Shown: piece after piece, positions 1-7,819 of the stretch
Position numbering within the stretch: the first letter of the stretch is position 1
How the letters are laid out: every line of letters starts with the position of its first letter
NCBI RefSeq assembly: GCF_024707485.1
Contig: NZ_CP102602.1
Location: 310,001 to 374,000, forward strand
Length of the DNA: 64,000 bases
Direction: 5' to 3'
From: Thermococcus thermotolerans
GTDB lineage: Archaea > Methanobacteriota_B > Thermococci > Thermococcales > Thermococcaceae
The notes under the pieces: model-generated
What the model was told of the DNA's origin: nothing
The model's database searches: none
The model's input: only the letters and a program-made list of their open reading frames with translations
Translations under genes and position numbers: made by a program

Positions 1-11
1 TGAAAGGGAAC

Positions 12-464
12 TCACCCTCCCTCCAAAAGCTTGAATATCTCCTCCAGGTCGGGCACTTCCCTTATCGGATAGACCTTGAAGAACGCAACCTTTCCTTCTT
101 CGTCTATGAGGACGTTTGCCCTCTCTGAAAAGCCCTCCTTTTCGCGGAACAGGCCGTAGAGCTTCGCAACCCCTCCGTGTGGCCAGAAATCGCTCAGAAT
201 CCTGAGCTTTTTAAGGCCGATGTGTTCGGCCCAGGCCTTCTTGCTCGGCACTGGATCAACGCTTATCCCGGCGGGGACGACGTTCAGGCCCTCAAAGCGT
301 TCGTGGCTCTCCTCCAGGGCCTTCATCTGCTTCTCGCATATCCCAGTCCACGCTAACGGGTGGAAGGACAGCAAAACCTTCTTCCCTCTGAAATCGCTCA
401 GTCTGAAGTCCTCTCCATTCTGGTCTTTCAGAACGAAATCAGGGGCCCTTTCTCCAATCTTCAT
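12..464 (-). CDS. Peroxiredoxin, AhpC/TSA (Bcp-like) family
   Basis: A 150-residue thioredoxin-fold peroxidase that should reduce hydroperoxides in the cytoplasm. The fold is visible as APDFVLKDQNGE near the start, LSDFRGKKVLLSFHPLAWTG leading into the likely peroxidatic Cys43 (TGICEK, in place of the usual T-x-x-C), and a late VLIDEEGKVAFF strand. No second cysteine is present, so it is probably a 1-Cys type or uses an outside thiol. It lies 47 bases downstream of the oxidoreductase genes on the same strand and may share their transcript, which would place an oxygen-defence enzyme with an oxygen-sensitive one. The family call is firm; electron donor and substrate are unknown. Confidence 0.9.
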   Translation of the reverse strand: MKIGERAPDFVLKDQNGEDFRLSDFRGKKVLLSFHPLAWTGICEKQMKALEESHERFEGLNVVPAGISVDPVPSKKAWAEHIGLKKLRILSDFWPHGGVAKLYGLFREKEGFSERANVLIDEEGKVAFFKVYPIREVPDLEEIFKLLEGG

Positions 465-511
465 GATGATGCACCTCCAGTGCTCTCAAACAGGAAAAAT
501 GAAAGGTCTCC

Positions 512-1390
512 TCATTGCTTCTTGCCCTCGAAGAACTTCTCAACGAGGTCGAGCTTCGGCTCGCGCTTCCACAGGGGTCGTTTATCCACCCGGTAAGCCG
601 GGACGCTTTCCTCAAAGGTCGGCTTCTCGTTGATGTAGAAGATTCCCAGCGGTAGCGGGTCCGTCTCTATCGCCCGCTTGAATGCCGCCTCCCTATCGTG
701 CGGGTCGTGATCGTCCATCCAGTAGGTATGCTCCCTGTACCAGGCGTAGGTGTTCACCTTGTTGAAGCTGACGCACGGGTGGAGGATGTCGACTATTGCC
801 AGGCCCCTGTGCCGGATTGCCTTCTTGATTATCTCGACGCTCTCCCTGAAGTAGCCCATGAAGGTTCTGGCGACAAAGGAGGCGTTCATGGATATGGCCA
901 GAGCGACCGGATTGAAGGGCTCTTCAAAGACTCCCCACGGCTGGGTCGGAGTTTTCATTCCAATCATCGTCGTCGGTGACGCCTGACCCTTCGTGAGGCC
1001 GTATATCTGGTTGTCGTGGATGAGGACGGTTATGTCGGGGTTGCGCCTTATCGCGTGCAGCAGGTGGTTGCCACCTTCAGCGTACATGTCGCCGTCCCCG
1101 CCTTCAGCTATGACGGTCAGTTCCGGATTTGCCGCCTTCACGCCGGTCGCTATCGGTATCGCCCTGCCGTGAAGCGTGTGGTAGCCGTTGGCATTGATGT
1201 AGTGGGGCATCTTCGCGGCCTGGCCAATGCCGCTGATTATCGCCACTTCGCTCGGCTTCAGTCCGAGTTCGGCCAGAGCTGAGATGAGTATGTTCCTTAT
1301 ACCGAAGTTTCCACAGCCGGGGCACCAGGCGACGTCTTTGCTGGTCGGCCTCTTGGGCTCAAAGGCCTCCCTGCCGGTTGGGAGGTTCAT
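512..1390 (-). CDS. 2-oxoacid:ferredoxin oxidoreductase, beta subunit (TPP-binding)
   Basis: Catalytic subunit of a 2-oxoacid:ferredoxin oxidoreductase (292 residues). It binds thiamine diphosphate and a [4Fe-4S] cluster and passes electrons from oxidative decarboxylation of a 2-oxoacid to ferredoxin. Seen: AWCPGCGNFG (Cys23, Cys26) for the cluster, GDGDMYAEGG followed by LIHDNQIYGLTKGQ as the TPP/Mg site, and a later cluster cysteine in HPCVSF. The ATG overlaps the stop of the alpha gene. KorB-type (2-oxoglutarate) is a reasonable guess, but substrate specificity cannot be read from sequence alone. Confidence 0.93.
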   Translation of the reverse strand: MNLPTGREAFEPKRPTSKDVAWCPGCGNFGIRNILISALAELGLKPSEVAIISGIGQAAKMPHYINANGYHTLHGRAIPIATGVKAANPELTVIAEGGDGDMYAEGGNHLLHAIRRNPDITVLIHDNQIYGLTKGQASPTTMIGMKTPTQPWGVFEEPFNPVALAISMNASFVARTFMGYFRESVEIIKKAIRHRGLAIVDILHPCVSFNKVNTYAWYREHTYWMDDHDPHDREAAFKRAIETDPLPLGIFYINEKPTFEESVPAYRVDKRPLWKREPKLDLVEKFFEGKKQ

Positions 1391-3099
1391 TCTACCACCC
1401 CCTTAAGGGCATCAAAAACTTCTTCCACCGAAAAAGGCCTCCCGTCGTACTTCAGAACCCTGTGGTGAACCTCAACGCCCAGCTCCTTCCTGAGGAGGTC
1501 TGCGAACTGGCCGGTGATGTTGTTCTCGACTACGATCACCGTCTTGTCCTCGAAGAACTTCCTAGCTTCTGGATTGAGCGGATAAACCCAGCTGAAGTGG
1601 AGCAAAGCAGCCTCGTCCCTCCCGAGCTTCTCAAGGGCCTCCTCAACGACATGGAGCGTTGAACCCCAGCTGACAACGAGGTATTTTGCGCCCTCATTCC
1701 CGACGAGCCTTGGCAGGGGTGCGTTCTTCCTTATCGTTTCGAGCTTTTTAACTGCCCTCTTCTCCTGCATCTTTCTCGTAAGCTCCGCCTCCTCCGTTAT
1801 GTCTCCCCACTCGTCGTGCTCGTTGCCGTTGGCTATGACTACTTCCTCGCCGTAACCGGGAACCGCTCTGGGAGAGATTCCGTCTTCCGTAAGCTCGTAT
1901 CTCCTGTAGCCGGGCTTTGCCTCCACGATGTGGCGCTCAAACTTTATCCTTCCCAGCTCGGGCTTCGGCAGATTGTAGTAGGTGTCGACGAAGTACTGGT
2001 CGGTGAGGATTATGACCGGAACCTGGTATTTGTCAGCCAGGTTGAAGGCCTCGGCGCTGAGGTAGAACGCCTCCTCCATGCTCCCCGGCGCGAGGATTAT
2101 CCTCGGAAAGTCACCGTGGCCAGCGTAAAGGACGAGGTTTAGGTCACCCTGCATCGTCCTCGTCGGCAGGCCCGTTGCAGGGCCGGGCCTCTGGGCGAGG
2201 TGTATCACGATCGGGTTCTCCGCCATTCCGGCAAGGCTTAAAGCCTCGCTCATCAGGGCGAAGCCCCCTCCTGAAGTGCTCACCATGGCCCTGGCTCCCG
2301 CGAACCACGCTCCGAGAGCCATGTTTATCGCCGAAATCTCGTCCTCGACCTGCTCGACGATTATCCCGAACTCCTCTGCGTGCTGTGCCGCGAAGGTCGA
2401 GACTCCAGTTGAGGGGCTCATCGGGTAGAAGCTGAGGAAGTTCATGCCTCCGGCGAGGGCACCTATGCCAACGGCCTCCGTCCCGCTGAGAAGGATTTCT
2501 TCCCTGACCTTCTCGTCCCTCTCGACATCCACCCTTATCGTCCCTTCCTCGCAGAGCTTAACGCCCAGCTCGTAGCCCTTCTTAGCTGCTTCGATGTTCT
2601 TTCCGACAACGTTCTCGCCCTTGCTCCCGAAGCGCTTCCTTATGTACTCCTCGACAGCCCCGAAGTCGCCGTGGAAGAGGCCGACTATCAGGCCTGCCGC
2701 GGTCGTGTTGATGTAGAGCTGGCTCCCCGTTTCGAGGGCGAGCTTCGTGAGGGGCACCTCGACGAGGTTCGCCCCCTCAAGAAAGCTCTCCTCGACGTTC
2801 CCCCTCTCGCCGAGGACGACGGTGGTCTCCGAGAGCCTGTCGGAGACCCAGCTCAGGACGCCCTGCTTGAATGGAACGAGGATGTCTATTCTCTTTACAA
2901 AAGCCCTGACGCGCCTTGAAGAAACGCGTATCTCGGTGGTGTTTATTCCGCCCCTCACCCGGGACATGTACTCCTTGTTTGCATAGACGTGGTAGCCGGA
3001 GCTCTTGAGCGCGTAGGTCAGAATTCCTTCAACGGTCTGAATTCCCTGCCCGGCCGCTCCGCCGAGAACTATAGAAACGTCCTCTTTAAACTCGGTCAT
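1387..3099 (-). CDS. 2-oxoacid:ferredoxin oxidoreductase, alpha subunit (gamma-alpha fusion)
   Basis: Partner of the downstream beta subunit (570 residues). The first 180 or so residues are the gamma-type domain (VLGGAAGQGIQTVEGILTYA, then YMSRVRGGIN), followed by the alpha/pyrimidine-binding domain (LLSGTEAVGIGALAGGMNFL, FYPMSPSTGV, VEQVEDEISAINMALGA) and a C-terminal transketolase-like domain. The gamma-alpha fusion without a separate ferredoxin-like delta subunit is the KorAB/OforAB two-subunit layout. This subunit carries no iron-sulfur cluster of its own. The enzyme serves amino-acid fermentation or anabolic CO2 fixation; the direction is not decidable here. A TATA-like element lies upstream at 3154-3165. 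Confidence 0.93.
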   Translation of the reverse strand: MTEFKEDVSIVLGGAAGQGIQTVEGILTYALKSSGYHVYANKEYMSRVRGGINTTEIRVSSRRVRAFVKRIDILVPFKQGVLSWVSDRLSETTVVLGERGNVEESFLEGANLVEVPLTKLALETGSQLYINTTAAGLIVGLFHGDFGAVEEYIRKRFGSKGENVVGKNIEAAKKGYELGVKLCEEGTIRVDVERDEKVREEILLSGTEAVGIGALAGGMNFLSFYPMSPSTGVSTFAAQHAEEFGIIVEQVEDEISAINMALGAWFAGARAMVSTSGGGFALMSEALSLAGMAENPIVIHLAQRPGPATGLPTRTMQGDLNLVLYAGHGDFPRIILAPGSMEEAFYLSAEAFNLADKYQVPVIILTDQYFVDTYYNLPKPELGRIKFERHIVEAKPGYRRYELTEDGISPRAVPGYGEEVVIANGNEHDEWGDITEEAELTRKMQEKRAVKKLETIRKNAPLPRLVGNEGAKYLVVSWGSTLHVVEEALEKLGRDEAALLHFSWVYPLNPEARKFFEDKTVIVVENNITGQFADLLRKELGVEVHHRVLKYDGRPFSVEEVFDALKGVVE

Positions 3100-3153
3100 A
3101 TCACATCACTTCCACATAAGTTCGACTTTCGACATCATAAGGTTTGTGAATTA

Positions 3154-3165
3154 GGTTTATATAAC
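3154..3165 (-). promoter_or_regulatory. TATA-like promoter element for the oxidoreductase operon
   Basis: On the minus strand this reads GTTATATAAACC. It is the only strong TATA-like stretch before the alpha-subunit ATG at 3099. The predicted transcript start about 25 bases downstream leaves a leader of roughly 35 bases. Confidence 0.5.
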
Positions 3166-3223
3166 TTTCTTCTGGAATCCTAAATCCAGCGGATCAGCAA
3201 AGAAGGGAAGGAAATAAAAAGAG

Positions 3224-3580
3224 TCAGAGCTCCTCTATGACCCCCTTGACGACCTCAAGGGGCTCCTTGATGATCTCCAGCACGTCGTCTGCGGTGTTTA
3301 TGGCCACGTAGGTCTCGCCGTCCTTCCGGTAGAAGAGCACCGGGCACGGTGCAAAGGAGCCTATCTCGTAGTCCTTCTTGGTCATCTCGTAGAATATCTT
3401 GGGGTTGCAGACCCAGAGAATCCTGTAGGGCTCCATATCGGCGCCGACCTTGGACTTAACGACGTCACTGGGGGTAAACTCAAGGACAACCTTGTAGCCC
3501 TTCTCCTCCAGCTTCGCCTTAAACTTCTCCTCCGCCTCTTTGAGGCCCAGGCTGAGTTTCCTCCTGTACCTGTACATCAA
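3224..3580 (-). CDS. DUF302 family protein
   Basis: A 118-residue protein of the DUF302 family, seen from FEEAEEKFKAKLEEKGY-type helix content (here KEAEEKFKAKLEEKGYKVV), the strand LWVCNPKIFYEMTKKD and the APCPVLFYRKDGETYVAI segment with the conserved P-C-P. Function is unknown in the family; cytoplasmic, no signal. It is the last gene of an apparent thiol-redox operon (Cys-rich protein, DsrE-like, CcdA-thioredoxin), 9 bases after the CcdA gene. The window has two further DUF302 genes (22712 and 39668), each beside metal- or redox-linked genes, which suggests a role in metal or thiol handling. That link is inference only. Confidence 0.8.
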   Translation of the reverse strand: MMYRYRRKLSLGLKEAEEKFKAKLEEKGYKVVLEFTPSDVVKSKVGADMEPYRILWVCNPKIFYEMTKKDYEIGSFAPCPVLFYRKDGETYVAINTADDVLEIIKEPLEVVKGVIEEL

Positions 3581-3589
3581 ACCACCTCC

Positions 3590-4957
3590 TCAAATTGTTG
3601 ATAGCGATTCAAAGAGGGAACTCCAGAGTTTGAGCGGTGTGAGCTCGGTCAGCATCAACAGGCCGAGCAGGATTAGAATCACTCCGAGAGCCTGCTCCCA
3701 TCTGGCCTTGCCCTCTCCACTGAGAGAGAGCCTTCCGGACAGGAACTTCCTGTTAACCCACTCGCCGAGGTCCTTCGATGCCGTCAGCAGGTAAACGGTG
3801 AGGCCCATTCCCAGACCGTAGGTGCCCATGACGATGACCCCGCTCAGCGTGTCCCCGCTCAGTGCCGCCGTTATCACCGCGAAGCCGACGTAGGGAGCAA
3901 TGCACCCGAGCCATGTCGCTCCCAACGCCGAGCCGAGGGCGAAGTCATACGCCAGGCCCCTCTTTGAGGCCACCCTGTCCGTGGCCGAGAAGCTCAGCAG
4001 CCTTTCCATCCTAGTGCTTACTCTCTCGCTCACGAAGCTTGCACCTATGACAACGAAGCCGACCCCGCCGATGAGGTAGAGCGCCCCCTGTATCTGGGAG
4101 GCGTAGCCGCCGAGGCTGCCTACGAGGGCACCGAGCAGGGCGAAGGAAGCCACCATTCCCGCTATTATCGCCTCAACCTTCCTCCTGGCGAAGGTCAGGG
4201 AGAGGGTTCCGACTATGACCGGTAAAACACAGGGTGAGAAGACGCTGACGATCCCGGCCGAGAATATCGGCAGGAGCACGGCCAGGCCGAGGTTGCTCCT
4301 CCCGCTGGGGGACTCTGAAACGTCCTGAGTAGAGGACTTTTGGCCATTGGGCTGGGCGGCGGTTTGGGGTTCCTCTCCCTCCGTGGCCTTTTCCAGGAAG
4401 TATGCTAATCCGTCGGGGTTCAGAGCGCCTACCGCCACCCCCTTCAGAACCATAGTCCCGTTAACGGCCTTGAAAATGACCATGGTTGGCGTTCCAGGGA
4501 CGCCGACGCTTATCTCCTCCCCGGGCGTTTTGGGCCTGTAGTAGCCGGCGTTGTCCGGCTGGATGACTATCACCGGGCTGTAAACTTTATACCGGAGCGT
4601 CGTTATCGGGCGGCCTTTGTAGACATCCACCGAAACGAGCACGAACCCGTTGAGTGCCTTTTCGGCGGTGGCCGTTGGGAAGACGCTCGTTTTCATGTAG
4701 TTACATGCCGGACAGCTCTCGGAGTGGTAGAAGATGAAGAAATACCTCCCCTCGTTTGAGGAGACAAGCTCACGGAGTTCCTTTTCGGTCGTGATGTCAT
4801 GAAAAGACAGGTTCCCGTATTTGACGGTTCCCGCGCTGACCAAGGGTATAAGCAGCGATAGAACCACCAGCATTAAAAGCGCCCTGCGCACTCCTTTCAC
4901 CTGAAAAAAGATTAATAGGGTGGTTAAAAAGTCTTTTTTTGAAGCTTTTTTCATCAA
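3590..4957 (-). CDS. Secreted thioredoxin-fold domain fused to CcdA membrane protein
   Basis: A 455-residue fusion. An N-terminal hydrophobic segment (about residues 22-42) leads to an extracytoplasmic thioredoxin-like domain with FYHSESCPACNYMK (a CPAC redox pair). A linker near residues 190-220 is followed by a six-helix CcdA/DsbD-type membrane domain with PCVLPVIVGTLSL and GCIAPYVGF, whose conserved cysteines carry electrons across the membrane. This resembles DsbD: reducing power from cytoplasmic thioredoxin reaches thiols outside the cell. The ATG overlaps the stop of the DsrE-like gene (ATGA), which supports this start. No cytochrome c genes are nearby, so a c-type cytochrome role is unlikely. 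Confidence 0.87.
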   Translation of the reverse strand: MMKKASKKDFLTTLLIFFQVKGVRRALLMLVVLSLLIPLVSAGTVKYGNLSFHDITTEKELRELVSSNEGRYFFIFYHSESCPACNYMKTSVFPTATAEKALNGFVLVSVDVYKGRPITTLRYKVYSPVIVIQPDNAGYYRPKTPGEEISVGVPGTPTMVIFKAVNGTMVLKGVAVGALNPDGLAYFLEKATEGEEPQTAAQPNGQKSSTQDVSESPSGRSNLGLAVLLPIFSAGIVSVFSPCVLPVIVGTLSLTFARRKVEAIIAGMVASFALLGALVGSLGGYASQIQGALYLIGGVGFVVIGASFVSERVSTRMERLLSFSATDRVASKRGLAYDFALGSALGATWLGCIAPYVGFAVITAALSGDTLSGVIVMGTYGLGMGLTVYLLTASKDLGEWVNRKFLSGRLSLSGEGKARWEQALGVILILLGLLMLTELTPLKLWSSLFESLSTI

Positions 4958-5283
4958 AACGTCATCGGAACGTAGCCTTCCTCAAGCCTTTCCGCTATTA
5001 TCCTCCCGACGTACTCAACTTTCGTATACTTCTCCAGAGGTTCCACAAAGCCCTCGACCTCGGCTATTCTCCTGCACGCTGTTGGGGTTCTGCCAATCTC
5101 CGTCAGCTTCTTTATCCATTGTATGAAGAGCTCGTCACCCTCTGCCACCGCCCTCTCCGCCGGCCCGAAGAGTATGACTTCAACATCTTCAGCCCAGCCG
5201 TTCTTTATCGCGTTGACCGCCCACATGAACCCGGGAAGGGCCCTTTCGTCGGGGCTGGTGATTATCACGAGAACCTTCACCAT
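4954..5283 (-). CDS. DsrE/DsrF-like sulfur relay protein
   Basis: A 109-residue cytoplasmic protein with the DsrE-like Rossmann-type fold: VKVLVIITSPDE at the N-terminus, then WAVNAIKNGWAEDVEVILFGPAE. A single cysteine lies at PTACRRIAEV, a place where DsrE relatives hold a persulfide. It sits between a cysteine-rich protein and the CcdA-thioredoxin fusion with zero or minimal spacing, so one transcript is likely. A sulfur carrier or thiol-redox adaptor is a sensible inference; no partner is proven. Confidence 0.75.
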   Translation of the reverse strand: MVKVLVIITSPDERALPGFMWAVNAIKNGWAEDVEVILFGPAERAVAEGDELFIQWIKKLTEIGRTPTACRRIAEVEGFVEPLEKYTKVEYVGRIIAERLEEGYVPMTF

Positions 5284-5526
5284 CTACACCACACCCCCTC
5301 TTACTGCAGTTTCCAGCTCCTCCATGTTCCTCACGGAGATCTCGACCTCCCCCGCTATGACGTTTATGTTGCCGCAGTCGTACTTGGCGCACAGGCCGAG
5401 GCAGCCTTCAACGCTCACGTCATAGCCCTTTCTCTTCAGCAGCGCTACCACCTCGTCGAGACGCTCCCCTGCGCAGAACCTGCACACCCTCGCGGTTGGA
5501 AATACGTTGCATCCATTTTCACCCAT
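5284..5526 (-). CDS. Small cysteine-rich DUF1450-like protein
   Basis: An 80-residue protein that resembles DUF1450/YuzB-type proteins with a thioredoxin-like [2Fe-2S] arrangement: an early VCRFCAGE (C-x-x-C) and later EGCLGLCAKYDCGN, then a strand of the form INVIAGEVEISV. I chose ATG 5526 because GGTGGT lies 4 bases upstream; a GTG at 5535 would overlap that site. It heads the operon with the DsrE-like, CcdA-thioredoxin and DUF302 genes. It probably binds a metal or an Fe-S cluster through its cysteines; no function is assigned. Confidence 0.7.
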   Translation of the reverse strand: MGENGCNVFPTARVCRFCAGERLDEVVALLKRKGYDVSVEGCLGLCAKYDCGNINVIAGEVEISVRNMEELETAVRGGVV

Positions 5527-5619
5527 GAGAACCACCGATGTTTTGTACTCTGGCCGCTTTATGGCGTTTATTTTTTGCGCCTTGGAAAATTAAACAGAAA
5601 AGCAGTTGACAATATGAAG

Positions 5620-6156
5620 TCACTTCCAGGGTTCACCAAAGCGGTTGAGGCTCACCTTCTCCCACTCAAAGACCTCATCCCCGTGGGGAGGCTTTTTCTC
5701 CGCGGGATAGCCAACCCCTATGATGCAGAGGACGCGGTAGTTCTCTGGGATTCCAAGGAGCTCCCTCACGTATTGCTCTGCGGTCTTTTTATCATCGTGC
5801 ATCCTGTTCCTTATCTGCACCCAGAAGGAGCTCAGCCCGAGGTCAAAAGCTGCCAGCTGTATGTGTTCCGCCGCTATGCTGGAATCCTCTACCCATACGT
5901 CGCTCCGGCTTTCGTCTGCGGTGACGACTATCGCCAGGGGGGCCGTTGCCAGACCGGAGGCGCCGAGCTTGGCCTTTGAGAGTGCCAGGAGCTTTTCCCT
6001 ATCGTCAACCACGATGAAGTGCCAGGGCCTCTTGTTGAAGGAACTGGGCGAGAGGAAAGCTGCCTCAATGAGCTTTTCAACGAGCTTTTTTGGAACGGGT
6101 TTGTTCTGGAACCTCCTAACGCTCCGTCTTTTCCGTAGAACCTCAAAAAACTCCAT
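5620..6156 (-). CDS. Nitroreductase family FMN oxidoreductase
   Basis: A 178-residue member of the nitroreductase family, which binds FMN and reduces nitro compounds, quinones or flavins with NAD(P)H. The signature is clear: RKRRSVRRFQNKPV at the N-terminus (FMN phosphate binding), AFLSPSSFNKRPWHFIVVDD, and near the end LCIIGVGYPAEKKPP. Substrate is unknown. It is 9 bases downstream of the methyltransferase gene and probably cotranscribed with it. Confidence 0.9.
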   Translation of the reverse strand: MEFFEVLRKRRSVRRFQNKPVPKKLVEKLIEAAFLSPSSFNKRPWHFIVVDDREKLLALSKAKLGASGLATAPLAIVVTADESRSDVWVEDSSIAAEHIQLAAFDLGLSSFWVQIRNRMHDDKKTAEQYVRELLGIPENYRVLCIIGVGYPAEKKPPHGDEVFEWEKVSLNRFGEPWK

Positions 6157-6165
6157 GCTACCACC

Positions 6166-6705
6166 TCACGTTTTTGGTTTCAGAAGCATCAGATAGTGGT
6201 ACTCAAGCTCCCTGTATTTCACCGCCTCTAAGTTTTCGGCAAGTCTGAGGATGTCCTCCGGGGAGAGCCTTTCCTCCACCGGGGGGCCAAATGGCATCGG
6301 CTCCTTTTTCCACTCAGCCACGAGGATAAACGCCCTTCCAGCCCAGCGGAGGTATTCCCCGGGTCTCTCCATCTCGTGGAGAACGCTGGAGAAAACTGCC
6401 AGGTCAAAGTCGCCTATATCCGGCGGCCTCTCGGTGACCACCACCTCGACGTTATCCAGCTTTTCGTCTTCGATTCTCCTCTTCAGAATCTCCGCCATTT
6501 TTGGACTTGCTTCGATGGCGTAGACCTTTTTGAAGGCCCTCGCCAGGGGAACGGTCAGGTATCCAGTACCCGCGCCGACGTCCACCGCAACTTCCTTCCC
6601 CGGGACCTCGCTGACGGCGAACTCTATTACCTTCTCCGCCGGGAAGACCTTCCGCCTCCATTCGGAGTCCAGTACGTGTGCATGCTCTGGACTGAAGCGG
6701 TGCAT
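6166..6705 (-). CDS. SAM-dependent methyltransferase, class I
   Basis: A 179-residue Rossmann-fold methyltransferase. Seen: VAVDVGAGTGYLTVPLA (motif I, SAM binding), VYAIEASPKMAEILKRRI (motif II) and DLAVFSSVLHEM (motif IV). The reading frame stays open far upstream to 7122, but that part is antisense to the E1-like gene. I chose ATG 6705 (MHRFSPEHA) because a G-rich GTGGGGGG precedes it by 5 bases; ATG 6723 is an alternative. The target is unknown, perhaps a small molecule or metal(loid), as for other short methyltransferases of this type. Confidence 0.83.
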   Translation of the reverse strand: MHRFSPEHAHVLDSEWRRKVFPAEKVIEFAVSEVPGKEVAVDVGAGTGYLTVPLARAFKKVYAIEASPKMAEILKRRIEDEKLDNVEVVVTERPPDIGDFDLAVFSSVLHEMERPGEYLRWAGRAFILVAEWKKEPMPFGPPVEERLSPEDILRLAENLEAVKYRELEYHYLMLLKPKT

Positions 6706-6846
6706 TTTAACCCCCCACTGCATCGTTGGCCGTTGGGATAGAAATCCCTTTTGGTGGGTCAGAATTTCCCGTGAGCTCCTACAAGATAAACCTTTGGTTT
6801 CCAAAACCCTTTTTATCCCCTCGTCCAAGCCGGATGTGGTGGGAGT

Positions 6847-7818
6847 ATGGTAGGGGTAACGATGGACTTTTCGAGGCACTTCCCGATCATAGGAATCGAG
6901 GGGCAGAGGAAGCTGAGCGAGAGCACTGTAGCAGTGGTTGGAGCAGGCGCACTGGGGAGCTGGGAGGTTTACTTCCTCCACAAGCTCGGTGTGGGGAAGA
7001 TAATCGTCATAGACAGGGACTTCGTGGAGGAGAGCGACCTTCCCAGGACGATGTACACCAAGGAGGACGTTGGAAAGCCGAAGGTCGAGGTTCTGAAGGA
7101 GAAGTTTGGAGTAATCGGGCACTTCGAGGACCTGAACCCTGGGACGGTGGGTCTCCTTGACGAGGCCGACCTGATAATCGACGGGACGGACAACATCTAC
7201 ACGAGGCAGGTGATAAACGACTATGCAATAAAGACCGGAAAGCCGTGGATTTACGTGGGCGTTCTCTCCACCTACGGCAACATAATGCCGGTAATCCCCG
7301 GAAAGACCGCCTGCTTCCGGTGCCTGATGCCCAAGCTCCCCGAAAGACCCCTGCCGACCTGCGCGATAGCCGGAATAATGAGCTATGTCCCGAGCTTCGC
7401 GGCATCACTGGCCGTCGCCCTGGCGGCAAAGATTCTGCTCGGCGAGGAAGTTGAAAGCGAGCTGTTCTTCTTCGACCTCAAGAGCATGGACTTCGAGAAG
7501 GTCAGGATACCGAGGAGGGAGGACTGCCCCGCATGTGTGAGGAAAGAGTTCACATTCCTTGAGAAGAGGATAAAGATAGAGCGCATGTGCGACGGCTCGA
7601 TACAGGTGACGCCGCCCATGCCCATGAGCATAAACCTCGACGAGTTCGCGGAGAGGCTTGAGAAGCTCGGCATCGAGTACCTGAAGACGAGCCAGTTCAT
7701 CCAGTTCGAGGACGACTACGCCGAGATACTGGTGTTCAAGACGGGCAGGATGGTAATCCGCGGTGCCGAAGACGAGAAAGAAGCTAAGAACTTCTTCGCC
7801 CGCTACCTGGGTGGTTGA
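6847..7818 (+). CDS. E1-like ubiquitin/sulfur-carrier activating enzyme (ThiF/MoeB/HesA family)
   Basis: A 323-residue adenylyltransferase that should activate the C-terminus of a ubiquitin-like sulfur carrier (SAMP/MoaD/ThiS type) with ATP. Seen: TVAVVGAGALGSWEVYFLHK (ATP-binding Rossmann motif), IIDGTDNIYTRQVIND, two CxxC pairs for zinc (CFRC and CPAC) and PTCAIAGIMS, where the Cys is the likely catalytic residue. A 90-residue C-terminal extension after the zinc site follows. GGTG ends 5 bases before ATG 6847; ATG 6862 is an alternative start. thiI follows 2 bases later, which points to sulfur transfer for tRNA thiolation, thiamine or molybdopterin synthesis. Confidence 0.88.
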   Translation: MVGVTMDFSRHFPIIGIEGQRKLSESTVAVVGAGALGSWEVYFLHKLGVGKIIVIDRDFVEESDLPRTMYTKEDVGKPKVEVLKEKFGVIGHFEDLNPGTVGLLDEADLIIDGTDNIYTRQVINDYAIKTGKPWIYVGVLSTYGNIMPVIPGKTACFRCLMPKLPERPLPTCAIAGIMSYVPSFAASLAVALAAKILLGEEVESELFFFDLKSMDFEKVRIPRREDCPACVRKEFTFLEKRIKIERMCDGSIQVTPPMPMSINLDEFAERLEKLGIEYLKTSQFIQFEDDYAEILVFKTGRMVIRGAEDEKEAKNFFARYLGG

Positions 7819-7819
7819 A

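Noticed and set aside
4939-5979. Long open frame on the plus strand (346 codons)
   Set aside because: Antisense to DsrE-like, Cys-rich and nitroreductase genes, no ribosome site, no recognisable domain.
6706-7122. N-terminal extension of the methyltransferase frame
   Set aside because: Overlaps the E1-like gene and its promoter; start at 6705 has a G-rich ribosome site.
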